Assembly (NCBI RefSeq): GCF_027213645.1
Contig: NZ_JAPWGL010000001.1
Coordinates: 372,001-436,000 of the forward strand
Length of the DNA: 64,000 bases
Source: Pedobacter rhodius
GTDB lineage: Bacteria; Bacteroidota; Bacteroidia; Sphingobacteriales; Sphingobacteriaceae
Reading direction: 5' to 3'
This document shows, one piece after another, positions 18,843-27,451 of this stretch (positions are counted from its first letter, which is position 1; the number at the start of each line of letters is the position of its first letter). Below the pieces are notes generated by a model. It saw nothing but the letters and a program-made list of their open reading frames with translations. It was not told the DNA's origin and made no database searches. The position numbers and the translations under genes are program-made.

Positions 18843-20129
18843 ATGAGAAAATATATAATAAATAGTTTTTTAGCAGCTGTTATTCTTTTTGCAGCAGCTT
18901 GTAAACCTGAAATTGACACTGCTGTAGGCACTTCCGCAGGACAGGCAAATTTTAGTAAATACATTGCAGTTGGTAATTCATTAACATCGGGTTTTGCTGA
19001 TGGTGGTCTTTACCTGGAAGGACAAAAAGTTGCCTATCCAAACTTGGTTGCTGCTCAAATGGCAACGGTGGGTGGCGGAAGCTTTACTTCTCCGTTTTTT
19101 ACTGATGCACAAGCCAATGGTTCAGGTTATTTGTCTTTAACCGCATTAGTTAACGGAACGCCGACGATAACGCCGGTTTTAGGAAATGCAAATCGTCCGG
19201 GCTCGTCGACACTTTTAACAAAATATACAGGGGAGGTGCAAAATTTAGGTATCCCTGGTATGCGTGTTGATTTAGCTTTTGCTGCTGCATTCGGTGCTGC
19301 AAATCCTTATCTGGAGCGTTTGTTAACAGATACACAGGTTGGAACAGTAAGTTATTTTCAATTTATACAGGGAAGAAACCATACTTTCTTTTCTTTATGG
19401 TTAGGCAATAACGATGCCTTAGGTTATGCAACTAATGGTGGTGTAACAACTGATGCAACGAACGTGTTAACAGATAAATCTACTTTTGCATTATTATATT
19501 CAAACCTGGTTAATGCTTTAACCGCAGGTGGGCAGAAAGGTGTGGTTGGTACAATTCCGGATGTAACTGCAATTCCTTATTTTAATACGGTAACTGTAGC
19601 TGCTTTATTAAATGCAGCAAAAGCAATTAATCCTGCTGCTGCGGCAATTTATATTCAAACGGGTACTGGTACAGTCAGGGCAGCAACTGCCGAAGATTTA
19701 ATCCGTTTACCGTTTCAATCTGCCGGTTTATTTGGCGTTCCTAATGCTTCAGGGTTACCATACGGATTACATCCATTAAATCCGATAGCTAATAATTGGG
19801 TTCTGGATAAAGACGAAATAATCAAAGTTAAAGATTATGTTGTCAGTTACAACAGTACCATTAAGTCTTTAGCCGATAGTAAAGGATTAGCAATTGCCGA
19901 TACGTACAGCTACCTTAATCAGGTTAAAACTGGCTTGGTAATACAAGGTGTTGGAATTAACTCCGCATTTATAACAGGTGGTGCATTTTCTTTAGATGGT
20001 GTTCATTTAACACCCCGCGGGAATGCTGTAATTGCAAATGTCTTTATAGATGCGATTAATGGAAAATACGGTTCGAATATACCTACAGTCGATATTACGC
20101 AATACAGGGGCGTTAAGTTTCCAAACTAA
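18843..20129 (+). CDS. SGNH/GDSL-type hydrolase lipoprotein
   Basis: 428 residues from the ATG at 18843, chosen because AGGAGA (18830-18835) sits 7 nt upstream and the signal peptide then ends in a lipobox (FAAAC, Cys20). Block I is GNSLTSG (Ser46) rather than GDS, the variant common in such lipoproteins; block III is GNND and block V DGVH. These supply the Ser-Asn-His set of an SGNH esterase. The SD overlaps the stop of the porin gene, implying translational coupling. Substrate unknown, probably a lipid or ester at the outer membrane. Confidence 0.88.
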   Translation: MRKYIINSFLAAVILFAAACKPEIDTAVGTSAGQANFSKYIAVGNSLTSGFADGGLYLEGQKVAYPNLVAAQMATVGGGSFTSPFFTDAQANGSGYLSLTALVNGTPTITPVLGNANRPGSSTLLTKYTGEVQNLGIPGMRVDLAFAAAFGAANPYLERLLTDTQVGTVSYFQFIQGRNHTFFSLWLGNNDALGYATNGGVTTDATNVLTDKSTFALLYSNLVNALTAGGQKGVVGTIPDVTAIPYFNTVTVAALLNAAKAINPAAAAIYIQTGTGTVRAATAEDLIRLPFQSAGLFGVPNASGLPYGLHPLNPIANNWVLDKDEIIKVKDYVVSYNSTIKSLADSKGLAIADTYSYLNQVKTGLVIQGVGINSAFITGGAFSLDGVHLTPRGNAVIANVFIDAINGKYGSNIPTVDITQYRGVKFPN

Positions 20130-20157
20130 TCTGTAGAACAAAAAAATTAATGAATAG

Positions 20158-20186
20158 AAGGCCTTGATGTAAATTAAGGCCTTTTT
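20158..20186 (+). terminator. Terminator between the SGNH gene and miaA (convergent)
   Basis: AAGGCCTT occurs on both sides of an 11-nt loop and is followed by TTTT. It can serve the plus-strand operon and, less well, miaA. Confidence 0.8.
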
Positions 20187-20197
20187 AGTTAACCTTG

Positions 20198-21109
20198 TTA
20201 AAGTTTTTTAGCTAGCAGTTTAATAACCTCGTTTATTTCATCAGGCTCAAACCAATTTATTTCTTCATCTCTTCTAAACCAGGTTAATTGCCTCTTGGCG
20301 AAGCGGCGGGTGTTTTGCTTAATAGAAGCCACTGCATCTTCAAGCGTTATTTTATCATCAATAAAATCAAATAATTCGCTGTAGCCAACCGTATTTAAGG
20401 CATTGTATTTTCTATAATCATTTAACGATTTGACTTCATCTAACAAACCGTTCTCCATCATTTTATCTACCCGGAGGTTAATTCTATCGTAAAGTTTAGC
20501 CCGGTCGGTGTTTAGTCCTATCTTAATGATATTAAATGGCCTTTTTTTCTTTGTAGCAGATAACATTGAAGAAAGTTTCTGTCCGGTTGAAAGAAAAACC
20601 TCTAAACCCCTGATCATTCGTTGCGGATTATTCTGATCAACTTTCTCGAAATATTCAGGATCATATTGCTTAAGTTGCGTCTGAATTGCTTCCAGGCCCT
20701 CAACTTCAAATTGATGGTTTAATTTTGCCCGGATTTCCAGATCGATTTCCGGCATTTCATCCAAACCGTTTACCACGGCGTTTATGTACAATCCGCTGCC
20801 ACCAACCATTATGGCTAAATCGTGATTTTCGAAAATGGAACCGATAATTTTTAATGCCTCAATTTCGAAATCTCCCGTGCTAAAAAGTTGGGTTATGGAG
20901 TGAGAATTAATAAAGTGATGTTTAGCTGCAGCCAGTTCTTCTGCATCGGGTTTTGCAGTCCCGATTTCCATTTCCTTATAAAACTGCCTCGAATCTGCTG
21001 ATAAAATTTCCGTATTGTATTGTTTAGCGATATCGATAGCCAAAGCCGTTTTCCCGATGGCTGTTGGGCCAACGATAACAATTAGGGTCTTCTTGCAGCT
21101 TTCGGGCAT
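20198..21109 (-). CDS. miaA: tRNA dimethylallyltransferase
   Basis: 303 residues, normal length. The P-loop GPTAIGKT (14-21) is followed by the DSRQFYKEMEIGTAKP segment that contacts the tRNA and prenyl donor. MiaA adds the isopentenyl group to A37 of tRNAs reading UNN codons. It belongs to a minus-strand tRNA-maturation group with cca and the t6A synthase but is separated from the upstream gene by a terminator. Confidence 0.97.
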   Translation of the reverse strand: MPESCKKTLIVIVGPTAIGKTALAIDIAKQYNTEILSADSRQFYKEMEIGTAKPDAEELAAAKHHFINSHSITQLFSTGDFEIEALKIIGSIFENHDLAIMVGGSGLYINAVVNGLDEMPEIDLEIRAKLNHQFEVEGLEAIQTQLKQYDPEYFEKVDQNNPQRMIRGLEVFLSTGQKLSSMLSATKKKRPFNIIKIGLNTDRAKLYDRINLRVDKMMENGLLDEVKSLNDYRKYNALNTVGYSELFDFIDDKITLEDAVASIKQNTRRFAKRQLTWFRRDEEINWFEPDEINEVIKLLAKKL

Positions 21110-21122
21110 AAGATTAAGGTAT

Positions 21123-21153
21123 AAAAAAACTGCCGGATGGTTTGTCCGACAGT
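21123..21153 (-). terminator. Terminator after the pRiA4b-ORF3-like gene
   Basis: On the minus strand ACTGTCGGA and TCCGGCAGT pair (one G-U) and are followed by seven T, just upstream of miaA. Confidence 0.85.
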
Positions 21154-21183
21154 TAAATATTTTACAAACTGAAACTGAATTTG

Positions 21184-21834
21184 TTAATAATCATCTTTAT
21201 GGGTATCATCTTCGTAGCTTTCGGTATCAGAAAACTCATCTCCAAATTCATCGCTGTCTTCCGTTTCCTCATCTTCATCGCGTTCTTCTTCATTAATACC
21301 CATCTCGCCCATTGCTTCCAATTCGTCGGTATCTTCAGGTACGAAATTCATTTCATTAAGGAAATCAAATTCACTGGCGGAAGCAATTGCGCCACGCGGA
21401 TCTACAGCCTGCGGACTATTTTGTTCCATAATTTTTGGTGCTTCACCCGAACTCTTTGCAAGAAAAGGATATTCAATATTCGGATCGGCATCTAAAATAA
21501 TTTTAATCAGCTCCACATGGAAATCATAAGGCCGATCGAAGTTATAGGTATAATAGAATTTTTGATGAGGATCTTCAATAAAACCACTCAATTTTGAGTT
21601 TTCCATCAAAACAACCCGGTCTTTTTTACGCTCACTTGGTAGGTAAGCAATCTCATCACCTTTCAGCCAATTATCGGTACTTACGTAGAATGATGAAGAT
21701 TTTTCGGCGTTATAACCTGTAGATTTGTGAATTGCTCTGTGCAAATCTTCAAATGTCTGGTTAGATTTAATGTCGATCTCTCTCACAACATCATCAAAAT
21801 CTTCAAAAGTAATTTTAAATTTATAAATAGCCAT
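21184..21834 (-). CDS. pRiA4b ORF-3-like (IS1096 TnpR-type) protein with acidic tail
   Basis: 216 residues. The first 130 or so match the plasmid pRiA4b ORF-3 domain: an opening YKFKITFEDFDD, a Trp-containing WLKGDEIAY strand and the final YTYNFDRPYDFHVELIKI. This domain is often annotated as an IS1096 passenger, but no transposase or terminal repeats are present. The last 45 residues are almost all acidic (EEERDEDEETEDSDE). Function unknown; it sits among tRNA-maturation genes and has its own terminator. Confidence 0.8.
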   Translation of the reverse strand: MAIYKFKITFEDFDDVVREIDIKSNQTFEDLHRAIHKSTGYNAEKSSSFYVSTDNWLKGDEIAYLPSERKKDRVVLMENSKLSGFIEDPHQKFYYTYNFDRPYDFHVELIKIILDADPNIEYPFLAKSSGEAPKIMEQNSPQAVDPRGAIASASEFDFLNEMNFVPEDTDELEAMGEMGINEEERDEDEETEDSDEFGDEFSDTESYEDDTHKDDY

Positions 21835-21932
21835 TATTGTTTTTTGGAGCTGTAAAAATAAAGTTAATTTGTTTTATCACAAAACAGCAATTGCGACAAA
21901 AAGTTAGCTAATCAATTGTTTTGGCAATTAAA

Positions 21933-23387
21933 TTATTTATTAACAGGATTTAATCCCATTTGTTTTGCCAGATTTAGCATAAAATTAAACGCTTCGTTAT
22001 AGTCGTTTGTTATCTCACCTTCCAAAATTGCTTCGCGAATTGCACTTTTAATTATGCCAACTTCTTTTCCGGCATCTAAAGCAAAGGTTTCCATAATATC
22101 GTTACCGGTTATGGGTGGTTGCCAGTTTCTTAATTTATCCCGCTCCTCAACAGCTGCAAGCTTTTGCTTAACTAATTCAAAATTATTACGATACTTAGCC
22201 TTTTTGTATTCGTTTTTTGTCGTTACATCTGCATTGCATAGCAGCATAAGGCTTTCAATTTCTTCACCCGCATCGAAAAGCAAACGGCGAACAGCTGAAT
22301 CGGTAACCGTATCCTGTGCTAAAACAATTGGCCTTAAATGAAGCTGAACAAGCTTTTGTACAAACTTCATTTTCTCATTTAAAGGGAGCTTTAGCTGGTT
22401 GAAAATTTTTGGAACCATCCTGGCGCCTTTATCTTCATGGCCGTGAAAAGTCCAGCCGTGGCCTTCTTCAAAACGTTTAGTAGCAGGCTTGGCAATATCG
22501 TGTAAAATTGCAGCCCATCTTAGCCATAAATCGTCTGTGCTGGCACAAATGTTATCAAGTACCTCTAAGGTGTGGTAGAAGTTATCTTTATGTCCCTTGC
22601 CCTTGATAATGTCTACGCCATAAAGTTGAGCCATTTGAGGAAAGATGATGTGCAATAACCCGGTATCAAACAAAATTTTAAAACCTACAGATGGTTTTTT
22701 AGTTAAGATAATCTTATTCAGTTCGTCTGTAATGCGTTCTTTTGAAACGATGCCGATGCGTTCTTTTTGTGTTTTTATCGCATTGATGGCCGCTTCATCA
22801 ATATTGAAATTTAATTGAGTGGCAAACCTTATTGCCCTCATCATCCGTAAGGGATCATCAGAAAATGTAATTTCAGGGTCGAGCGGCGTACGAATGAGTT
22901 TATTTTCTAAATCCTGAATCCCGTTGAAGGGATCTAAAAGTTCTCCGAAATGATTTTCATTTAAATGGATTGCTAATGCATTTATCGTGAAATCGCGGCG
23001 TAATTGATCGTCTTTTAATGTGCCATCTTCAACTATTGGTTTTCTAGATTCTGATCGATAAGATTCTTTACGGGCACCCACGAATTCAATTTCTAAATCG
23101 CCTATTTTGATATTTGCCGTACCGAAGTTTTTAAAAATGGCAACTTTTGTATTTAATTTACGGCCAACGGCTTCGGCATAATCAATTCCACTGCCAACAA
23201 CAACAACATCAATATCTTTTGATGGCCGGTTCAAAAATAAATCGCGAACAAAGCCGCCAATAACATAAGCTTCAGTATTATTTTTATCGGCAATGGCTGA
23301 TAAAGTTTTAAAGATCGGATTTTGTATACGAACCCCCAAATCCCCTAAAGAGGACTTTTCATGTCTATCGCTCAAATTAGATTGCAT
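21933..23387 (-). CDS. cca: CCA tRNA nucleotidyltransferase with HD domain
   Basis: 484 residues. Nucleotidyltransferase head: GGFVRD (44-49) and metal ligands DID (58-60); then the RRDFTINALA motif, the neck/body, and an HD domain (ILHDIAKPATKR). The enzyme adds or repairs the tRNA 3' CCA; four of the five tRNAs here need it. The first 20 or so residues are unusual: their codons contain a CCCCTAAAG repeat copy (23333-23359), so the true start may be internal, near the segment RIQNPIFKTL. Confidence 0.93.
   Translation of the reverse strand: MQSNLSDRHEKSSLGDLGVRIQNPIFKTLSAIADKNNTEAYVIGGFVRDLFLNRPSKDIDVVVVGSGIDYAEAVGRKLNTKVAIFKNFGTANIKIGDLEIEFVGARKESYRSESRKPIVEDGTLKDDQLRRDFTINALAIHLNENHFGELLDPFNGIQDLENKLIRTPLDPEITFSDDPLRMMRAIRFATQLNFNIDEAAINAIKTQKERIGIVSKERITDELNKIILTKKPSVGFKILFDTGLLHIIFPQMAQLYGVDIIKGKGHKDNFYHTLEVLDNICASTDDLWLRWAAILHDIAKPATKRFEEGHGWTFHGHEDKGARMVPKIFNQLKLPLNEKMKFVQKLVQLHLRPIVLAQDTVTDSAVRRLLFDAGEEIESLMLLCNADVTTKNEYKKAKYRNNFELVKQKLAAVEERDKLRNWQPPITGNDIMETFALDAGKEVGIIKSAIREAILEGEITNDYNEAFNFMLNLAKQMGLNPVNK
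23333..23359. repeat. CCCCTAAAGGGG element, copy 2, inside the 5' end of cca
   Basis: CCCCCAAATCCCCTAAAGAGG followed by ACTTTT matches the element after tuf with few changes. Here it is read as codons of the cca N-terminus. Confidence 0.55.
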
Positions 23388-23450
23388 ATTCCAGGGTAAT
23401 AATTTCCAAAATTAAGAAAAAACATTCGTGATGATTTATTAAAGTTTAAA

Positions 23451-23472
23451 GCCCCTTGAGGGGTTTGGAGTA
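23451..23472. repeat. CCCCTAAAGGGG element, copy 3, between cca and the t6A synthase gene
   Basis: In reverse complement it reads CTCCAAACCCCTCAAGGGGC, closely matching copy 1 at 5263. It abuts the stop codon of the gene at 23473. Confidence 0.55.
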
Positions 23473-24039
23473 TTATTTACGAATAAACTCGAATTGACCA
23501 CCTGGAGAAAGTTTCATAATCGTAGAAGGCTTTTTCGAAGTTCTGTTTTCCTGCTCAAAATCTACAATGTAATCCACTGCATCGATAATTTCGGAACTGA
23601 TATCATCAAAGTTTTTTGGCGATGGTTCGCCGCTTAAATTAGCTGATGTAGAAACAATTGGCTTGCGAAAACGCTGAATTAGTGGTGTGCAGAAATCGTG
23701 TTTTACGATTCTTATTCCTACACTGCCATCTTCATTAATCACATTTTTAGCTAGGTTTTTTGCGCCTGAAAAAATAATTGTCAGCGGGTTTTCAGCGTAT
23801 TCAATTAAATCATAAGCTACTTCCGGCACATCGGTAACATAGCTCTGAATTTTATTATCGGTATCCAAAAGAACGATAAGGCTCTTCTCGGCCGGACGAT
23901 TTTTAATTTTAAGTAACTTATCAACCGCTTCAGGGTTTGTTGCATCGCAACCTAAACCCCAAATTGTATCCGTTGGGTAAAGCATTACACCGCCAGATTT
24001 TAATACTTCTAAAGCTTTATTGATTTCTTCTTTAAGCAT
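23473..24039 (-). CDS. tsaC: L-threonylcarbamoyladenylate synthase (TsaC/YrdC type)
   Basis: 188 residues, the short YrdC-domain form without a Sua5 C-terminal domain. Motifs are SGGVMLYPTDTIWGLGCDA near the start, KNRPAEKSL in the middle and STSANLSGEPSP. The enzyme makes threonylcarbamoyl-AMP from threonine, bicarbonate and ATP, the donor for t6A37 on ANN-reading tRNAs. A -7 element TACCTTTG lies 5 nt upstream of its ATG, so the mRNA is nearly leaderless. Confidence 0.93.
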   Translation of the reverse strand: MLKEEINKALEVLKSGGVMLYPTDTIWGLGCDATNPEAVDKLLKIKNRPAEKSLIVLLDTDNKIQSYVTDVPEVAYDLIEYAENPLTIIFSGAKNLAKNVINEDGSVGIRIVKHDFCTPLIQRFRKPIVSTSANLSGEPSPKNFDDISSEIIDAVDYIVDFEQENRTSKKPSTIMKLSPGGQFEFIRK

Positions 24040-24043
24040 AATG

Positions 24044-24051
24044 CAAAGGTA
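24044..24051 (-). promoter_or_regulatory. -7 promoter element of tsaC
   Basis: TACCTTTG on the minus strand, followed by CATTATG; the transcript would start at or next to the ATG. No clear -33 element. Confidence 0.45.
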
Positions 24052-24240
24052 GTTTTTAAAACAATATGTTAAATCTCCAAATTGCTATAATATTTAACAT
24101 TTGAGTTAAAACAAAGGGTTTTTCCGAACGTTTTATCATTAACAATTGTAATGTAAAATAATTGCATTGTTTTTGATTTAAGCAGGAAAACAGGTATTTT
24201 TAATATAGGTTATTTTATAAACATAAACACACATTAACAA

Positions 24241-24798
24241 ATGAAAATTTTTCAAAAACTATTAATGCTGATTGCCGTTGTAATCACATTAGCCGGATGC
24301 TCATCGCTCCGGACCGCTTCAGATTATGACAAAAATGTCGATTTGAATGCTTACAAAACGTATAACTTTTATGATAAGGGCATTGCCAGGGTAAAGCTCA
24401 ATAATCTTGATAAAAGAAGATTAATAGCCGCTGTTGAGGCTGAAATGAATGCCAAAGGCTTTACAAAATCTGATCGACCTGATTTATTGGTCAATCTTGT
24501 TGTTGTTGCCAGAGAAAAAACAGATTTTTATGGTCCTGCCTACTATGGTGGATGGGGTTGGGGCGGCGGCTGGGGCTGGCGCGGCGGTTGGGGCGGATGG
24601 GGCTCTAACTATGTTAACCAATACATCGAAGGCACAATTATTATTGATTTCTTAGATCCGGCAAAAAAGATTTTGTTCTGGCACGGACAAGGTGCAGGTT
24701 TTAACCTTGATAATTTTAGTAAGCGCGAGCAACGTTTATATACAGGTGTAAAAGAAATTTTGGCACAATATCCGCCAAATGCGATTGCCGCTAAATAA
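24241..24798 (+). CDS. DUF4136 lipoprotein
   Basis: 185 residues. Signal peptide with lipobox LAGC (Cys20), then the DUF4136 pattern DYDKNVDLNAYKTYNF and a C-terminal strand ending near the motif LFWHGQGAG. A Gly/Trp-rich insert (about 101-121, many GGW and GWG words) interrupts the domain; such inserts are common in this family and are predicted to be flexible. Probably anchored in the periplasm or outer membrane; function unknown. It converges with the glycosyltransferase gene with 2 nt between stops. Confidence 0.85.
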   Translation: MKIFQKLLMLIAVVITLAGCSSLRTASDYDKNVDLNAYKTYNFYDKGIARVKLNNLDKRRLIAAVEAEMNAKGFTKSDRPDLLVNLVVVAREKTDFYGPAYYGGWGWGGGWGWRGGWGGWGSNYVNQYIEGTIIIDFLDPAKKILFWHGQGAGFNLDNFSKREQRLYTGVKEILAQYPPNAIAAK

Positions 24799-24800
24799 GT

Positions 24801-26006
24801 TTAGCTTAAGATATTTTCATAGCAATTTATTAATTGCTGCGTCACCAAAGGGCTGTTGAATTTTTGAACGAATTCCAGCCCTTTTGTTTTCATCTCTTTT
24901 TGCAGCGAATCACTCTTAAGAATTTGATTGATCCAATATGCTAATCCCTTTACATCTGTTGGATTCACATAAATACTATCGGGGCCACCGGCTTCTTCCA
25001 AGCATGATCCCGTTGCAGCAATTGTTGGTGTACCCGAATAAAGTGCTTCGATAACAGGAATGCCGAAACCTTCATAAAATGATGGATAGACAAATACTTT
25101 TGCTAACTGATAAATGCCGGGTAAATCGGCAAATGGGATATTTTGGAGAAAAATCACTCTTTTGTTCAAACCGAGTTTTTCAATTTCCTTTTCAACGGTT
25201 TTGAAATAGCCAGTCTTTTTTCCAATTACAACCAGCTTGTAGTCTTCGTCAACATATTTTAATGCCTGAACGATTAATTTGAGGTTTTTGCGTTCCTCAA
25301 TTGTACCGACATTTAAAATAAACTTTTCAGGAAGCTTATAAGTTAAGCTGATTCTTTTCAGGGTTGAATCTTGGAAAGAACCTTTGAAAATAGGGTCGCA
25401 GGTTTGATAGATAACTTCAATTTTATGGGGATTTATTCCGTAAAATTCAATGATATCGGCTTTTGTTTTTTCGCTGATGGCAATAATTTTATCAGCTCTC
25501 TTACAAGCAGATTTACTTTTCCATTCGTATAATTTCCTGTCGATGAATTTGTAATATTTTGGAAACCGGAGAAAAATTAAGTCGTGCATGGTTACAACCG
25601 ATTTAACCCGGGTGTGTTCAATTGCAAAAGGAATTTCATGACTTAAACCATGGAAAATCTGAACATCATCTTTAACTAAATCCTTTAAAATATTTAAACT
25701 TCTCCAAAGGAAAGATCCATTTCCTGGAAGTTTAAGTTCAATATTTTCTTTGCTGAAAAATGAATCAATTTGTTTGGCTGCTTTTACTTTTGGTGTATAA
25801 ACCAGGTATTGGTTTTGAGGAAATTGGTTGGCCAGCGCCTCGATTAACGAACGACTGTAATTACCTAAACCTGTTAAGTTATTTGCAGCTCGTTTTCCAT
25901 CAAAACCGATTTTAAGCTTAAAGCTTAAAGCCGAAAGACCAAAGCTTGATTGCTCAAGTTGAGAACTTTCGGCTTGTTGGATTTGCTTTTCGCTTTCTGC
26001 TTTCAC
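24801..26006 (-). CDS. Glycosyltransferase family 4 (GT-B)
   Basis: 401 residues from a GTG start. The GT4 core starts at about residue 31 (KIGFDGKRAANNLTGLGNYSR). The donor-site region includes VGTIEERKNLKLIVQAL and the E-x7-E motif in YEGFGIPVIEALYSG. It transfers a sugar from a nucleotide donor, probably in surface polysaccharide or glycolipid synthesis; the acceptor is unknown. The first 30 residues are Ser/Glu-rich and encoded by a repeat with inverted words (25928-25975), so they may be non-native. It follows dapD by 15 nt. Confidence 0.88.
   Translation of the reverse strand: MKAESEKQIQQAESSQLEQSSFGLSALSFKLKIGFDGKRAANNLTGLGNYSRSLIEALANQFPQNQYLVYTPKVKAAKQIDSFFSKENIELKLPGNGSFLWRSLNILKDLVKDDVQIFHGLSHEIPFAIEHTRVKSVVTMHDLIFLRFPKYYKFIDRKLYEWKSKSACKRADKIIAISEKTKADIIEFYGINPHKIEVIYQTCDPIFKGSFQDSTLKRISLTYKLPEKFILNVGTIEERKNLKLIVQALKYVDEDYKLVVIGKKTGYFKTVEKEIEKLGLNKRVIFLQNIPFADLPGIYQLAKVFVYPSFYEGFGIPVIEALYSGTPTIAATGSCLEEAGGPDSIYVNPTDVKGLAYWINQILKSDSLQKEMKTKGLEFVQKFNSPLVTQQLINCYENILS
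25928..25975. repeat. Inverted word repeat within the glycosyltransferase 5' end
   Basis: AAGCCGAAAG (25928-25937) and CTTTCGGCTT (25966-25975) are reverse complements. The intervening and flanking sequence reiterates AAGCTT and GAAAGC words, as seen at other operon boundaries in this window. Confidence 0.55.
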
Positions 26007-26021
26007 CTTTTTACTTTAGGC

Positions 26022-26840
26022 TTAAACAGCTACATTATTTTCTCTCAACGCATCGTTAAGTGAAGTTTTCTTATCTGTACTTTCTTTACGTTTACCAATA
26101 ATTAAAGCACATGGTACCTGGTATTCGCCGGCCGGGAACTTTTTAGTGTAACTGCCTGGAATTACCACTGAACGTGCCGGAACGATACCTTTATATTCTA
26201 CAGGCGTTGGACCGGTAACATCAATAATTTTAGTTGAAGCGGTTAAAACAACATTTGCGCCTAAAACAGCTTCCCGCTCTACTTTAACACCCTCAACAAC
26301 AATTGCTCTGGATCCTAGAAAAGCATCGTCTTCAATAATTACCGGAGCAGCCTGAACAGGTTCTAAAACACCACCAATACCTACGCCACCACTTAAGTGA
26401 ACACGTTTTCCGATTTGCGCACATGAACCAACAGTTGCCCAGGTATCAACCATTGTACCTTCATCAACGTAAGCGCCGATATTAACGTACGATGGCATCA
26501 TAATAACGCCTTTGGCTAAATACGCACCGTAACGGGCACTGGCCATCGGTACAACGCGAACGCCGGTTGCTTTGTAATCGGTTTTTAGTTCCATCTTGTC
26601 GTGGTAAACAAAAGGACCGCTTTTAATTTCTTTCATCTCACGAATCGGGAAATATAAAATAACAGCTTTCTTTACCCATTCATTAATGCCCCAAGAGTTT
26701 AAAACCGGTTCAGCAACACGAATTTCACCTTTATCTAATCCTTGAATAACGGTTTCAATTGCTTCGCAATAGTTGCTGTATTTTAATAGGGTTCTGTCTT
26801 CCCAGGCGGCTTCAATTAATTTCTTTAAATCTGAATACAT
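26022..26840 (-). CDS. dapD: 2,3,4,5-tetrahydropyridine-2,6-dicarboxylate N-succinyltransferase
   Basis: 272 residues, normal DapD length. Alpha-helical N-terminal domain (AAWEDRTLLKYSNYCEAIE), then the left-handed beta-helix of hexapeptide repeats (YVNIGAYVDEGTMVDTWATVGSCAQIG) and the C-terminal KKFPAGEYQVPCALIIGKR. DapD succinylates tetrahydrodipicolinate in lysine and diaminopimelate synthesis, so it feeds peptidoglycan. The pathway neighbours are not in the window. Confidence 0.97.
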   Translation of the reverse strand: MYSDLKKLIEAAWEDRTLLKYSNYCEAIETVIQGLDKGEIRVAEPVLNSWGINEWVKKAVILYFPIREMKEIKSGPFVYHDKMELKTDYKATGVRVVPMASARYGAYLAKGVIMMPSYVNIGAYVDEGTMVDTWATVGSCAQIGKRVHLSGGVGIGGVLEPVQAAPVIIEDDAFLGSRAIVVEGVKVEREAVLGANVVLTASTKIIDVTGPTPVEYKGIVPARSVVIPGSYTKKFPAGEYQVPCALIIGKRKESTDKKTSLNDALRENNVAV

Positions 26841-27045
26841 GATGTTTTTAAATTTTACGCAAAATAAATCAATTTTTGCTTATTAAAGGGTTAATTGTTT
26901 AAATTGTTTGTTCCTTGTTAATGTAAAATATTGCTAAATTGTCAGATTGTAGGGATTGCTGCCCATGGAAAAAGGTTTAGAGATTGTTACTGTTAAGGAT
27001 TTAACAATAAAGCAATTTAACAATTTTACCGTATTTTTGGACTTT

Positions 27046-27450
27046 ATGGCAGAGGCAGAAAAATTACGTATAGATAAATATTTGTGGGCAATAAGGTTGT
27101 TTAAAACCAGAAGCCTGGCTACAGATGCCTGTAAAGCAGGGAGAGTGAAATTGAAAGGGCAAAATATTAAACCATCAGCTATTGTTAAAATCGGCGATGT
27201 TTATCAGGTATCAAAAGGAATTGAAAAGAAGATTATCGAGGTTGTCGATTTTTCATACAACAGAACGGATTCGCCAACCGCTTTAACAAAATATAAAGAT
27301 TTAACACCTGTTGAAGATACGCATGCGTTTAAGTCGATGTTCCACTCACCAAATTTGAAGAGAGACAGGGGAACCGGCAGGCCAACTAAAAAGGACAGGA
27401 GAGAAACGGATGATTTAATCGGCGGGTTATTTCAGGATGATGAGGATTAG
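27046..27450 (+). CDS. RNA-binding S4-domain protein (HslR/Hsp15-like)
   Basis: 134 residues from the ATG at 27046, chosen because the S4 domain then begins at once (EKLRIDKYLWAIRLFKTRSLA) and a TATTTTTG -7 element lies 6 nt upstream. A longer in-frame start at 26956 would add 30 residues unlike the family. S4 proteins of the Hsp15 type bind free 50S subunits carrying nascent chains and help recycle them. The basic C-terminal tail is typical. Confidence 0.85.
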   Translation: MAEAEKLRIDKYLWAIRLFKTRSLATDACKAGRVKLKGQNIKPSAIVKIGDVYQVSKGIEKKIIEVVDFSYNRTDSPTALTKYKDLTPVEDTHAFKSMFHSPNLKRDRGTGRPTKKDRRETDDLIGGLFQDDED

Positions 27451-27451
27451 A

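Noticed and set aside
24449..24655. Ala/Gly-rich frame overlapping the DUF4136 gene
   Set aside because: It is a shifted reading of the Gly/Trp-rich codons of the real lipoprotein gene.
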